Program-made: the position numbers and the translations under genes
Source: Sphingobium baderi
Lineage (GTDB): Bacteria > Pseudomonadota > Alphaproteobacteria > Sphingomonadales > Sphingomonadaceae
Direction: 5' to 3'
DNA length: 64,000 nt
Assembly: GCF_001456115.1 (NCBI RefSeq)
Contig: NZ_CP013264.1
Coordinates: 2,498,501-2,562,500 of the forward strand
The notes under the pieces: generated by a model
What the model was told of the DNA's origin: nothing
Database searches by the model: none
The model's input: only the letters and a program-made list of their open reading frames with translations
Part shown: positions 25,004 to 33,650 of the stretch, piece after piece
Layout of the letters: each line of letters begins with the position of its first letter
Numbering within the stretch: the first letter of the stretch is position 1

Positions 25004-25279
25004 TTATGACGCAATTCCACGGTCCGCGCCCGGCTGAAGGATCAGGCGAGAATCTTCCCGCCTTTGCCGACAGCGCTCGACAAATGGCAAGTCATCGAGC
25101 GGGTTCGCGGCGAAGCGGTCGAACATGGCATCGTCTATCCGGTAATATTTCTCATAATCGACGCGCTGGTTGGTCACGGGGATCGAGAGATATTTTTCAC
25201 GCGTTGCGCCGATGACGCCGATCGAAAACCGATGTTCGCGCGACACCAGATGATCGATGAAGGTGAGCTTTTCTGTCAT
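25004..25279 (-). CDS. Conserved hypothetical protein
   Basis: This 91-residue protein from the ATG at 25,279 preceded by GAGG reads FIDHLVSREHRFSIGVIGA, REKYLSIPVTNQRVDYEKYY and FVERCRQRREDSRL. It has coding-like composition, no membrane segment and no recognised family. The neighbouring DUF488 gene is 78 bp upstream on the same strand. Confidence 0.7.
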   Translation of the reverse strand: MTEKLTFIDHLVSREHRFSIGVIGATREKYLSIPVTNQRVDYEKYYRIDDAMFDRFAANPLDDLPFVERCRQRREDSRLILQPGADRGIAS

Positions 25280-25357
25280 CCTCAGTCGCACTTTCGCCCG
25301 TTGCTGGCAGTCATGGAACCATCCAGACTTGTGACCGGGCCATATCCTCAACCGCGA

Positions 25358-25894
25358 TCAGCTGGGCATGGGATAGGCGACTTTCCCCTCGGCGGTCAGC
25401 TTCGCGCCTGGCGTCGGTGCCGCCTTTTCGAGCCGTCCCGGCGTCATCGCATGGTCGACCGCATGCCCATTCAGGAGAAGATAGTCGGCGATGATGCGGC
25501 GGTGGCATCGCCACCAGACCGCTTCCGAACACATCAGCACGAGGCGCTGGTCGTGGCCAAGCGCCACCAGTTCCTCGAAAGCGGCGGCAAATTCGCGGCC
25601 CAGCGCGTAATCCGCATAGTTGTGAAAGCTCTGCACGCGCCACAGCGCGTTGACGCTTTCGTCGACGCCGGGCTGCCGCGGGCGCCGTCCGCCAAAGGCA
25701 GGCCAGTGGCGATAGCCGATCTGCAGGCGGGCCAAGTCTTCGGGCAGCGTGTCGATATTATAAATCGGGTTGGTTCGCGATCGCGGAAATGTCCGGACGT
25801 CGATCAGCAGGCCAATGCGCGCGGCGCGCAGCATGTCGAGGAATTCGTCGAGAGGCCGGCTGGAATGACCGATGGTGACGAATTGCGCGGTCAT
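25358..25894 (-). CDS. DUF488 protein
   Basis: This 178-residue DUF488 protein shows FVTIGHSSRPLDEFLDML at the N-terminus, LIDVRTFPRSRTNPIYN, YRHWPAFGGRR and VLMCSEAVWWRCHRRIIADY. The Cys-Hx-x-CHR-like pocket is typical. The biochemical role is unknown. The start shares one base with the DUF2945 stop (TGATG). Confidence 0.88.
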   Translation of the reverse strand: MTAQFVTIGHSSRPLDEFLDMLRAARIGLLIDVRTFPRSRTNPIYNIDTLPEDLARLQIGYRHWPAFGGRRPRQPGVDESVNALWRVQSFHNYADYALGREFAAAFEELVALGHDQRLVLMCSEAVWWRCHRRIIADYLLLNGHAVDHAMTPGRLEKAAPTPGAKLTAEGKVAYPMPS

Positions 25895-26103
25895 CACTTG
25901 ATTCTGGTCAATGCCGCTTCCTTGTGGGCCGCTATGTGATCAGTCTTGTCGCTCTCGATCTCATATTGCGGATCATCCCGCGACGCGCGATGCCGATGGC
26001 CCTTATAGTCGAAGTCGGCGCGGTGAACCCGAATGATCCGGCCGGCCACGCGGCCAGCCTCGGAATTCCAGCTCACATGATCGCCAACGGCAAATTTCGC
26101 CAA
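25894..26103 (-). CDS. DUF2945 (Tudor-like) protein
   Basis: This protein of about 69 residues reads AKFAVGDHVSWNSEAGRVAG, HRADFDYKGHRHRASRDDP and QYEIESDKTDHIAAHKEAAL, the DUF2945 hypervirulence-associated Tudor fold. I place the start at a TTG (26,103) because GAGGAGG sits five bases before it and related proteins begin at this residue. First gene of the DUF2945-DUF488 operon, below an EcfG-like promoter. Confidence 0.87.
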   Translation of the reverse strand: MAKFAVGDHVSWNSEAGRVAGRIIRVHRADFDYKGHRHRASRDDPQYEIESDKTDHIAAHKEAALTRIK

Positions 26104-26132
26104 ACCATCCTCCTCTCGGCACCCTTCGGTCA

Positions 26133-26157
26133 ATCGTCAGGACAAGCCATTGGTTCC
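26133..26157 (-). promoter_or_regulatory. Predicted EcfG-type promoter for DUF2945-DUF488
   Basis: Minus-strand GGAAC (26,157-26,153), 16-base spacer and CGAT (26,136-26,133). Same spacing and -10 variant as the hemerythrin promoter. Confidence 0.5.
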
Positions 26158-26236
26158 TGACCATCTTGCCATTCCCGCCATCCGGCCACATGCTCAATAA
26201 TGGGTGCGCGCGATGGCCCAGGGGGAGGGCAAGTCA

Positions 26237-26764
26237 ATGACAATATCGCTTTATGACCTGAGCGTGCCGACCTTCCTTCAGACCGTAAGGGCTGTCCGCG
26301 GCTTTCTTGATCGCGCGGTCGCGCACTGCATGAATAGGGGCACCGACCCGGACGATTTCGTAACCGCCCGCCTCTTCGACGACATGGCCCCCTTTCATTT
26401 TCAGATCGAAGCGGCCTGGCACCATGCAGTGTGGGGGCTTGAAGCTGCGAAAACCGGTATGTTCGCCCCGCCCGCTCTGGTTGGCCCGGTCCCCTTTGCT
26501 GATCTTCAGGCCATGATGGGCAAGGCAGAAAAGGCGCTGGAGGCTTTCACCCCTGATGAAGTCAACGCTTGGGCGGGCAAGAAGTTGGATCTTCAGATCG
26601 GCTCGCGAATGCTCGCTTTCACGTCCGAGACCCTCATTCTCTCGTTCTCGCTACCGAACTTCCACTTTCACGCCGTTACCGCCTACGACATCCTGCGTTC
26701 GAGGGGCGTGCCGATAGGCAAACGCGACTATGAAGGTCGGCTGCGTACCAGATCGGCCAAATAA
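26237..26764 (+). CDS. DUF1993 protein
   Basis: This 175-residue protein matches DUF1993: YDLSVPTFLQTVRAVRGFLD, MAPFHFQIEAAWHHAVWGLE and LPNFHFHAVTAYDILRSRGV. It belongs to the DinB-like four-helix bundle superfamily with conserved His residues for a metal. Function unknown. GAGGGCAAGTCA precedes the ATG. Confidence 0.9.
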   Translation: MTISLYDLSVPTFLQTVRAVRGFLDRAVAHCMNRGTDPDDFVTARLFDDMAPFHFQIEAAWHHAVWGLEAAKTGMFAPPALVGPVPFADLQAMMGKAEKALEAFTPDEVNAWAGKKLDLQIGSRMLAFTSETLILSFSLPNFHFHAVTAYDILRSRGVPIGKRDYEGRLRTRSAK

Positions 26765-26919
26765 TGGACGGCTCTCGCCGGCATTTTGGCTATTCCAGCA
26801 CCAATAGATAATCGCGGAAGCTGCTCTTCCCTCAGTCTGACCGCGGCGCCTTTATGACGACTGGTAGGCTCGACCGCACGCCATTTTGCGCGAACTTGCT
26901 CGTCGCAACCCTGGAAAAG

Positions 26920-27408
26920 CTAGTCGATCCAAAGACCGTGCGCTCGGTGCCAATCCTCTAACGCGTTGTCTGGATACTCCTCGAAACACTGGTCGTGTGG
27001 GCCGATCTCAGGCTCGACCCAACTGGCTTTTGACGAGAGCATCATGTGAACGAGCGATGGAGGCTTCGGCAATTCGCTGTCGATCGCCGATGCGAAGGGG
27101 TGGCAGAGATCGGGATATTCCGCGTCGAACACCCACAGCGCACTGGCGCATGTAGGGCAGAAATGCCGCTCGCCCGAGCTGACGCGACATCCGCCCCGGC
27201 CATCGTCCAACTCGGCGTGATACACGGCGGTTCTACCTTCTACTTCCAGCGTCCGCTTGTCGGCGTGAAGATTGATCGCGTATCCGCCGCCGCCTGCAGT
27301 TTTCCGGCATATTGAACAATAGCATCGCATGAACGGCACGGGTGCGTGGCTGTCGGCGGAGAAGCGAATCTTGCCGCAGCGGCACGACCCGAGGAGCTTC
27401 AAGGGCAT
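26920..27408 (-). CDS. GFA-family zinc protein (CENP-V/GFA)
   Basis: This 162-residue protein carries the GFA cysteine pattern GSCRCGKIRF, RCYCSICRKTAGGGG and FCPTCASALWVFD, which binds zinc. The family includes glutathione-dependent formaldehyde-activating enzyme, but most members are uncharacterised. The start at 27,408 is preceded by AAGGATCTGG. Confidence 0.9.
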   Translation of the reverse strand: MPLKLLGSCRCGKIRFSADSHAPVPFMRCYCSICRKTAGGGGYAINLHADKRTLEVEGRTAVYHAELDDGRGGCRVSSGERHFCPTCASALWVFDAEYPDLCHPFASAIDSELPKPPSLVHMMLSSKASWVEPEIGPHDQCFEEYPDNALEDWHRAHGLWID

Positions 27409-27706
27409 GGCCAGATCCTTTCGCACGACGAACCGCTAAGTGATGGGCAAGTTCCGCCAACAGAGCCGCCGTTCGCAGCCCCGAAATCGTCCGTCGGTAG
27501 CTGCCGTTCATTCAACCGCCAGAAATTGCGGCAACTGGGTCGGTAGCTGCAAGGCAGCTTTCAGCTCGAGAAACAAGGAAGCAGACATCTGAGACACTGA
27601 CCCTCTCGTGTAAACGAGATGCTCGGCATACGGCTCAGAAAGGACCGAAAGCGGGTGAACAAGTTCCGGGTGGCAATTATCGACTAGGGGCACACAACGG
27701 AGGGAG
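27409..27706. other. Intergenic region without a supported gene
   Basis: About 300 bases, visibly less GC-rich than the flanks. A 71-codon minus frame (27,508-27,723) overlaps the next gene's end, has no ribosome-binding site and no recognisable product. It marks the change from stress genes to the defence cargo. Confidence 0.5.
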
Positions 27707-28828
27707 CTAATTAAAGAAGCCATCTTGCTCCATAGTCTCTGTCAATCGCGCAGCCTTCTCTGGGGTATCAACATAGGGCGACAGAATGGGCCGTTTCCCA
27801 AATAGATGCCGCCAAATCATTCGCAGATGGCCAGGCTCGAACTCTACATCGACGTGCACCGTGGGCACGGTCGCGGCGTAATGCCGCACCAGGTCGTCGC
27901 AAGATCGGTCCCGAGCAATATAGAGCCGATAGCCGAACTGGGCGACCGTCCTGTTGATCTTGCGAACCTTCGCCTTGTCGCTCAGCACACGGTGCCGCAT
28001 AACGCTGTTTACCGGACGAAGGCGCGTCGATCCGCGTAGCACCATACCTGCATCGATTGGGAAAATGAGCTCGATCTCTCCATCCTCGGGGTAAGGTATG
28101 CGAGCATGAACTGGTTGGTCGGGATCGTAGAAGCAAACTGGATTGTCGGTAGTCAGGAACGGCAAGTCGGTCTTGTTGTGGAGGACCTCAAAGCCCATTC
28201 GGAAGGCCAAATCGCCACTACCCATAATGTCCTGGGGCATATTGGCTAGGCTCTGCTCGGGATTGATGCCAACGGGGACGTGGTCGAGCTTCCCAGCATA
28301 TTCCGCCAGATCCGCAGGCAGCGCCCCGACCGCTTCTAAAGTCTGGATCTCCGCGCGCATCTTTTGTGCCAGCAGATATTCACGTCGTTCACGCGCCGCC
28401 GGCACACGCGCCATTAGGATCGCAACCATCCCAAGTAGATTGAAGGAAATAGCCGGCGACAGGCGCTTCGCACGCGCGGCGGCGACAGTGATAGGCCACA
28501 CAGTCTCCACACGATTCCAATGATCTTCCCACGACGTGTCATCACGTCCGCCATCTTTGGATGGGAGCGAATAATATAGTTTGCGATACGCGATCGAGCC
28601 AGGCTGTGATGGCTGCGGATCATCAGGTTTGTCGTCAAAGTAAGCCCAGACTCGGCCGTCCGGGCCTGTGAAACCAGCCATATAGGTGATCGACAGATAG
28701 TGATGTTTGCGAAGCTTTCTCCCCGCCCCACCGCTACCGGCCTTGAGTCGGCTGAATGGAACAACGTCGCCATCGGTAGGGACTAGCCCCCAATTCCAAC
28801 GAAACATCGATCCTCGAGGAAAATGCAT
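27707..28828 (-). CDS. DUF4238 protein
   Basis: This 373-residue protein has the DUF4238 layout: LRKHHYLSITYMAGFTGPDG near the N-terminus, a helical middle (ISFNLLGMVAILMARVPAAR) and FLTTDNPVCFYDPDQPVHAR, then FPIDAGMVLRGS. Function is unknown; such genes are frequent cargo beside restriction and antiphage loci. It is separated from the CNB-TIR gene by about 70 bp on the same strand, so it could be transcribed with the operon, but there is no overlap. Confidence 0.8.
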   Translation of the reverse strand: MHFPRGSMFRWNWGLVPTDGDVVPFSRLKAGSGGAGRKLRKHHYLSITYMAGFTGPDGRVWAYFDDKPDDPQPSQPGSIAYRKLYYSLPSKDGGRDDTSWEDHWNRVETVWPITVAAARAKRLSPAISFNLLGMVAILMARVPAARERREYLLAQKMRAEIQTLEAVGALPADLAEYAGKLDHVPVGINPEQSLANMPQDIMGSGDLAFRMGFEVLHNKTDLPFLTTDNPVCFYDPDQPVHARIPYPEDGEIELIFPIDAGMVLRGSTRLRPVNSVMRHRVLSDKAKVRKINRTVAQFGYRLYIARDRSCDDLVRHYAATVPTVHVDVEFEPGHLRMIWRHLFGKRPILSPYVDTPEKAARLTETMEQDGFFN

Positions 28829-28899
28829 TTAGTTATCGACGTCCTTCAAATGGTAACAGGGCTGGCGCAGCCCAGTGATCGGCGATTGACCTCGCTGTT

Positions 28900-29829
28900 C
28901 TAATTTTTCTCGATTAGCGAAGCGCGAACACCCATTTCCTCGATGATGGCACTGATCCGATCGATCACAGGGCCGAGCGCCACAGCCCGAGCACTGGCTT
29001 TGTCAGCAGTTGCATAGGGAAGCGGCGTCAGACCCTTGAAGTCGGACGGCAGTGTCACATCGGTGCGTTGCGGCACCAGCAACAGAGTCCGATGGCGGCC
29101 AAGGCGGGACATGAAAAAGCCGAGCTCGAAGATGACGTTGTCGCGCGGGACCGCCGATGTCTTGCCGCGAGCTGTGACGAGATCATCGGGCTCGCAGAGC
29201 GCAACGCCGAAGTCTGCAATGTTGACCTGCTCCTCTAGGGCTTCGATCGGATACCCGCCGGCCGGAAAGATCATGTCGTCGCTCCAGATCTCAATGTCCG
29301 CATCGTGGGAAAGCCCGACGCGAATGGACTTTGCGATCGGTAGCGCCTCCGCAGAGCAGATCATGAACACCCGGGGACGTATATTGGCACGGTTGACGAA
29401 GCGATTCCTCTGTTCGAGCCGCCCAGCAAGGTCCTGGGCGACGAGGCGCCACATCTCGGGATGCGCTTCGCCGACCTCGGCAAACTTCTCATAGCCAACT
29501 TTCAACGTGACCACGTCCTCGACCGCTTCGATGGACGCGGATCGACCGATACTGGGATTTATGGCCGACATCTCGCCGATGGTGCAGGGTGGCTCGCGGT
29601 GATAGAGGCGCACCCCGTTGATGATGATTAGGCCTCGGCCGGACAGCAGAAAATGTACCGACCGATCGCTGTCACCTTGCTCGATGATATTCTTGCCCGC
29701 GGCGAATTCGACCAAATCGCCGGCATCGGCAAAGGCTGCAGCGATCGTCTCGTTGCCGCGAATAATCTTCTGGCCGAGCAGCGCGTCGATCAACACCGCG
29801 CGATCCTCATATCGTTTCTTCAAGCTCAA
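28900..29829 (-). CDS. Cyclic-nucleotide-binding domain-TIR effector (PycTIR-like)
   Basis: This 309-residue two-domain protein has a cNMP-binding domain at about 30-140, with EFAAGKNIIEQGDSDRSVHF and a phosphate-binding cassette IGEMSAINPSIGRSASI. A TIR-like domain at about 150-280 reads RPRVFMICSAEALPIAKSIR, IWSDDMIFPAGGYPIEALE and VIFELGFFMSRLG, where E235 is the likely NADase Glu. This is the architecture of the Pycsar effector PycTIR, which degrades NAD+ when bound to cCMP/cUMP and aborts phage infection. The start is a TTG at 29,829, overlapping the JAB stop (TTGA) with AGGAGG five bases upstream. Last gene of the operon. Confidence 0.88.
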   Translation of the reverse strand: MSLKKRYEDRAVLIDALLGQKIIRGNETIAAAFADAGDLVEFAAGKNIIEQGDSDRSVHFLLSGRGLIIINGVRLYHREPPCTIGEMSAINPSIGRSASIEAVEDVVTLKVGYEKFAEVGEAHPEMWRLVAQDLAGRLEQRNRFVNRANIRPRVFMICSAEALPIAKSIRVGLSHDADIEIWSDDMIFPAGGYPIEALEEQVNIADFGVALCEPDDLVTARGKTSAVPRDNVIFELGFFMSRLGRHRTLLLVPQRTDVTLPSDFKGLTPLPYATADKASARAVALGPVIDRISAIIEEMGVRASLIEKN

Positions 29830-30389
29830 TCGTTCCTCCTGTTGATGTCTTGCCTGCGCCACCAGCCTGACCGCTGCCAAGACCATAGGGTGGGCTTGCC
29901 GGAAAGGGTCGGATCATCGGCCGGCCTCGGCTGAACGCGGATCTCGACCCGCGTCGGCGACGATCCTGGCGTGAAGGCCGTTGCGCCAAGTTCGATACGC
30001 TCGCCGCCGTCGAGGCGGATGATGAGCAGGACCGCGAACAACGGCGCGTCGGAGCCGTCTTCTACGATCAGCTGCATCTGCGCCAGATCGGTGGTGCTCG
30101 GAACCGGCAGGTATAGGGGATGGGAATGCCACTCGCCCAGATAGTTGAAGCGCGCATAGTCGGCGCCGGTTCGGCGGAAGAAGCTCCGCATGAAGCGACG
30201 ATGTTTCTTGGGATGGCGAACGAAGCAGCTCTCAGTTCCGCCCGAACGCTGAACCGACAGATCGACCACGCGGAATTCTTCGTCTGCGACGTGCTCGCCC
30301 ACAAGCACACCGCCAATTTCACGGGTGCCGGCGCGCGACAGCGCTTTTTCGAACTTCGCGATGAGATCAGGCGGCAGCGTTACGATCAT
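29826..30389 (-). CDS. JAMM/JAB metallopeptidase (Cap3-like)
   Basis: This 187-residue Mov34/MPN/PAD-1-like protease has the complete JAMM motif: E24 in TREIGGVLVG, then H88-S-H90-P, ten residues, and D101 in STTD. The family cleaves isopeptide or C-terminal ubiquitin-like linkages; in type II CBASS, Cap3 removes the conjugate made by Cap2. It overlaps the E2-E1 gene by 23 bp and the effector gene by 4 bp, so it is translationally coupled to both. A Cap3-like role acting on the nucleotide cyclase is inference. Confidence 0.9.
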   Translation of the reverse strand: MIVTLPPDLIAKFEKALSRAGTREIGGVLVGEHVADEEFRVVDLSVQRSGGTESCFVRHPKKHRRFMRSFFRRTGADYARFNYLGEWHSHPLYLPVPSTTDLAQMQLIVEDGSDAPLFAVLLIIRLDGGERIELGATAFTPGSSPTRVEIRVQPRPADDPTLSGKPTLWSWQRSGWWRRQDINRRND

Positions 30390-32070
30390 GACGTTCCTTG
30401 ATCAGGCGCTGCACGGTGGCCAAGCCGTTTGGATCCATTGCCGGCGTGACTTCCGGCTCCGGTTGGCCGAGGTCTACCGGAAAGGTGTGAAACGGCTGTA
30501 AGAAGAGCCATTCCGCCTTCAGCCCGAGTAGATAGGCAGAGACGGGAAAAGCCGACTCGCCGGGCGACAGGAGTGTGTCGATAGCGAAGCGCGTGGCGTG
30601 CGCTGCGATCACGGCAACGTCGGCATCATCGGCGATCATCGGGCCACTCAAAGCGTCGATCCCGTACCCCGCGGTTGCACGCGGCGCGACGACGTTCTTC
30701 TCCGCGCACACCGCTTCGATCCGCGCTCGCGCGATCTGCGGCGCAGGATCGAGACCGGGCCGCGACCGGGCGATCATTCCGCCGAACCCGCCACCATAAA
30801 TCTCCAGCCACAGGAGCGGCTTCCGGGCTGCGGCGACAACCGATCCGAGCAAGTTAAACACGCGCGCATTGGCGGTCGCGTCGATGATCAGGTCACAGGT
30901 CTGCAAAAGCGCCAGCACGCCGTCGATACTGCCGCTGCTCTCCTGTCCGGCGAGCTGCTGACGGCGCACGGTGCACTTGGCGGCCGGCGCGATCATCTCG
31001 ATCCGGCGCCTCAGCCCCTCTGCCTTGTGATCGCCGACCGCGTCCCAGTCGAGATCGTGCCGAACAAGATTTTCGGGAAGCATCACATCGTCATCGACAA
31101 ACAGGAAATTGCCGACGCCGCTGCGGGCCAGGCTGGTCGCGATCTTGCCGCCAGCCGAGCCGCACCCGACAAGACCCACGGTCATGGTCCCAAGGGCCGC
31201 GCGAGATGGCTCCATGCGACCGCCGCCGCCCTCGGGAAGGCATTTGAATTCTGTGACGGTGTCGGCCCCGTCCTTCACCCAGAACAGACGGGCGACGCCA
31301 TCTGCATGCACCAGGCACATATCTAGCACGTCAGAGACATAGCCCTCGGGATAGCTGCAGCCCGCATCGGCCAGAGCCTTCTTCAACCCGGACGCAGTTC
31401 CCAGCGCAGGAATCGGCATTCCGGCTGGTAGAATGGCGACATGCCCTTTCAGGGTCAGGCTAGACGCCTTCAGGGCTTCCGGGACCGTCGGGTCGCGCCA
31501 AACAGGGTCTTCATCGCCGACAGTCAGCGGGATCACGACGTGCGTCGTTGAGCGCATCAAAAAGTCCATCGGGAGCAGTTGCGGGCCCAGCGTTGCATCG
31601 AGCTTGCTCGCAAGCGCCCGGGTCAGGACAAAGCCCACGGCCGAGGCGCGCAGTTGCTGACCCAGGCTTTCAACATGGCGCGATGGCAGGACCGGATGCG
31701 CATCGGCATCATTCGGCGTCTCACCGTGCAATAGCCGGTAAGCACTCTCGACCATCTGGGCACCCGTGATGTCGGGCGTCCAATTGTCCGGGCCCCATTC
31801 GAGGCAAAGTTCGCCGCGCCCCCATTGGTGCTCCGACCAGCGCTCGGGGGATTGGGGAAGAACCGAGATCGGGGTGTAAGGAAATGTCTGCGGATATGTC
31901 AGCCGGATCGGATAGCGCTTCGCGCCGATCTCGATTTCGGCATCGAAGCAAAGCCGGACCTGATCGTCGAAATACACGCTGGCGACGGTGAACCAGGCCT
32001 CCCGCCCTTCAAGGTCGGCAAGGGCCGCCTGTTCGGATGCCAGGCGGCCCAGATCACGCATATACCACAT
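30367..32070 (-). CDS. E2-E1 fusion ubiquitin-transfer-like enzyme (Cap2-like)
   Basis: This 567-residue protein has an N-terminal E2-like domain (about 1-130) with the presumed catalytic C89 in RGELCLEWGPDNW after LTYPQTFPYTPI. A ThiF/E1 adenylation domain (about 290-520) has VGLVGCGSAGGKIATSLA, FVDDDVMLPENLVRHDLD and the adenylation Asp in LIIDATAN; C455 (EAVCAEKN) is a candidate E1 cysteine. The E2-linker-E1 order equals CBASS Cap2, which ligates the CD-NTase C-terminus to other proteins and primes immunity. Here the partner gene is a class III cyclase instead. The start overlaps the cyclase stop by one base. Confidence 0.88.
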   Translation of the reverse strand: MWYMRDLGRLASEQAALADLEGREAWFTVASVYFDDQVRLCFDAEIEIGAKRYPIRLTYPQTFPYTPISVLPQSPERWSEHQWGRGELCLEWGPDNWTPDITGAQMVESAYRLLHGETPNDADAHPVLPSRHVESLGQQLRASAVGFVLTRALASKLDATLGPQLLPMDFLMRSTTHVVIPLTVGDEDPVWRDPTVPEALKASSLTLKGHVAILPAGMPIPALGTASGLKKALADAGCSYPEGYVSDVLDMCLVHADGVARLFWVKDGADTVTEFKCLPEGGGGRMEPSRAALGTMTVGLVGCGSAGGKIATSLARSGVGNFLFVDDDVMLPENLVRHDLDWDAVGDHKAEGLRRRIEMIAPAAKCTVRRQQLAGQESSGSIDGVLALLQTCDLIIDATANARVFNLLGSVVAAARKPLLWLEIYGGGFGGMIARSRPGLDPAPQIARARIEAVCAEKNVVAPRATAGYGIDALSGPMIADDADVAVIAAHATRFAIDTLLSPGESAFPVSAYLLGLKAEWLFLQPFHTFPVDLGQPEPEVTPAMDPNGLATVQRLIKERHDRNAAA

Positions 32071-33650
32071 CAGGCGAAGCCTGCCGGCTTGGTCGGCGTG
32101 GCATCGCGGTTCGGAAAGCGGAATGCGCTCGGCACCGCATCGGCCGGCGCGGCAATGACCGGCTCCAGAAGCGCCATCGACATCGCGGTCTTCGCGACCT
32201 TGGCGGCCGCAGCCGTCGCATCCCCTTCGTCCGCAAGCTCCTCGAGCGCCACCTCATAGGTCAGGCCCGAGCGCTTCCGGCTGGATCCGAAAATCTCCTG
32301 TCCAGCGGCGGAGCACCATCCATAAGCGACCGACCCGACCGCGGTCTCGTCCCCCGCGCAACGACGTTGTTCAAGTTCCGAAGCCAGAATCGCCCGTCCC
32401 GTCGCGCAGCGGATCATCGACCCCTTCATGCCCAGGCGCGTCAGCGCGACGGGGCCGGCATCCAATCCGATCGCGATCCCGAGACCGGCAACGTCGATGT
32501 CCTCGTCCTCAAGCAACTCCAAAGCGCGGTCGAAGCCGCTGCGCAGTCCGCCCGCACACAGGATTGCCGTGCTCGCGCTTGCTTCGGTATCGGTGGTCTG
32601 CGCGGTGCCTTCACCGATGACGCCGTGGACGCAGTCGCCGATGAACCGGATTTTCCGCCCACCGAAATCCTCGGTGAGGACGGCGTCGAGTTCAGCACGC
32701 AGCACATGCAGTGCTCGCACGACGTCCATTGCGTCATCGTCGTCGTCGATATGGTCGGCAACATAAGCGGTGAAGCCGTCAATGTCCGCATAGACCGAGA
32801 TCGCGTTGTTGCGGCGCGAATTGCCCGGGGTCAGCACCTCCAGATCGAGATCGGCGAACGGCGGGGTATGCCCGCTAAACGAAAACTTGCCGATCGGATT
32901 TGCTTCCAGGTCCTTTTTCCAATCCCGAACGATACCATCGGCGGTCACGGCGAGCGCCGCTTCTTCCTGGCTGTCGCCCACCTCGACTGCGGTCAGCGCG
33001 CTGACATCTTCGTCATCCACCGCATCAAGACCGATCGCGCCGCGCGCTTCATTGGACAGATAGATGCCGGTGGCCGTTCCGCCCCCGGCGCGTTTGGCGG
33101 CATGGTTTGCCGGCACGCCCAGGAAGAGCGGCTCGGAGCTGCCACGGCGGCCGTTCCGCACCGCCAGGGCCAGGCCCGTATCAATGCCGACCCTGACCTT
33201 TGCCGCTGGAATCTTCTCGTCACCATCCTCGCCGGTCTTGGCCAGGACATCCATGATCAGCTGACCGATCGCCACCGCCTTGTGCACGCGCGCGGCCTCA
33301 TCGCCATACGGCTTGGCGACCACCAAGTGCAGCCGCTGATTGTGGAAATCGACCTGAATCGCATCCACCGCGGCGATGATCCGGTAGACGGCGCGATAAT
33401 GGAGGTTGAGGAAGCGAAGGGTCCGCTTGTGGCACGTCTCGCCTTCGACCTCGGTCGACTGCAGCATCTCGCCCAAGTTGAGAATGTCCGCATAAACATG
33501 GACGCCGTCGACGCGATACGCCTTGTTCCGCGCGAGCCCATGCAGGTCGGTATCCCGCACATAGTCCTTGATCTCGACCGTCTCGACCTCCTTCAAGCGA
33601 GTCGCCACCCGCTTGTCGGTCGTCTCGCTCTTCCACACCTTCTTCGCCAT
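32070..33650 (-). CDS. Tandem-domain class III nucleotide cyclase (PycC-like)
   Basis: This 526-residue soluble protein starts at the ATG at 33,650, after AGGGA. Two cyclase homology domains are fused. Domain 1 (about 45-215) has YADILNLG with D55 and KPYGDE with D117. Domain 2 (about 280-470) has SVYADIDGFTAYV with D289 and IRFIGDCVHGVIGE with D339. These are the paired metal-binding Asp of class III cyclases. The linked CNB-TIR effector argues for the Pycsar type, which makes cCMP or cUMP; base specificity cannot be read here. The tail after about 495 is disordered and ends TPTKPAGFA, a possible substrate for the E2-E1 enzyme. First gene of the operon. Confidence 0.85.
   Translation of the reverse strand: MAKKVWKSETTDKRVATRLKEVETVEIKDYVRDTDLHGLARNKAYRVDGVHVYADILNLGEMLQSTEVEGETCHKRTLRFLNLHYRAVYRIIAAVDAIQVDFHNQRLHLVVAKPYGDEAARVHKAVAIGQLIMDVLAKTGEDGDEKIPAAKVRVGIDTGLALAVRNGRRGSSEPLFLGVPANHAAKRAGGGTATGIYLSNEARGAIGLDAVDDEDVSALTAVEVGDSQEEAALAVTADGIVRDWKKDLEANPIGKFSFSGHTPPFADLDLEVLTPGNSRRNNAISVYADIDGFTAYVADHIDDDDDAMDVVRALHVLRAELDAVLTEDFGGRKIRFIGDCVHGVIGEGTAQTTDTEASASTAILCAGGLRSGFDRALELLEDEDIDVAGLGIAIGLDAGPVALTRLGMKGSMIRCATGRAILASELEQRRCAGDETAVGSVAYGWCSAAGQEIFGSSRKRSGLTYEVALEELADEGDATAAAAKVAKTAMSMALLEPVIAAPADAVPSAFRFPNRDATPTKPAGFA

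Noticed and set aside
27508..27723. 71-codon minus frame before the DUF4238 gene end
   Set aside because: It overlaps the DUF4238 stop, has no ribosome-binding site and no recognisable sequence features.
28900..33650. Ordinary type II CBASS
   Set aside because: No CD-NTase fold signature (GS-x-DxD) is present; the cyclase has class III Y-A-D-I-x-G and F-I-G-D motifs and the effector has a CNB domain.
28900..33650. Bil (ISG15-like) ubiquitin system
   Set aside because: There is no ubiquitin-like gene and E1 and E2 are fused, whereas Bil has separate proteins plus a Ubl.
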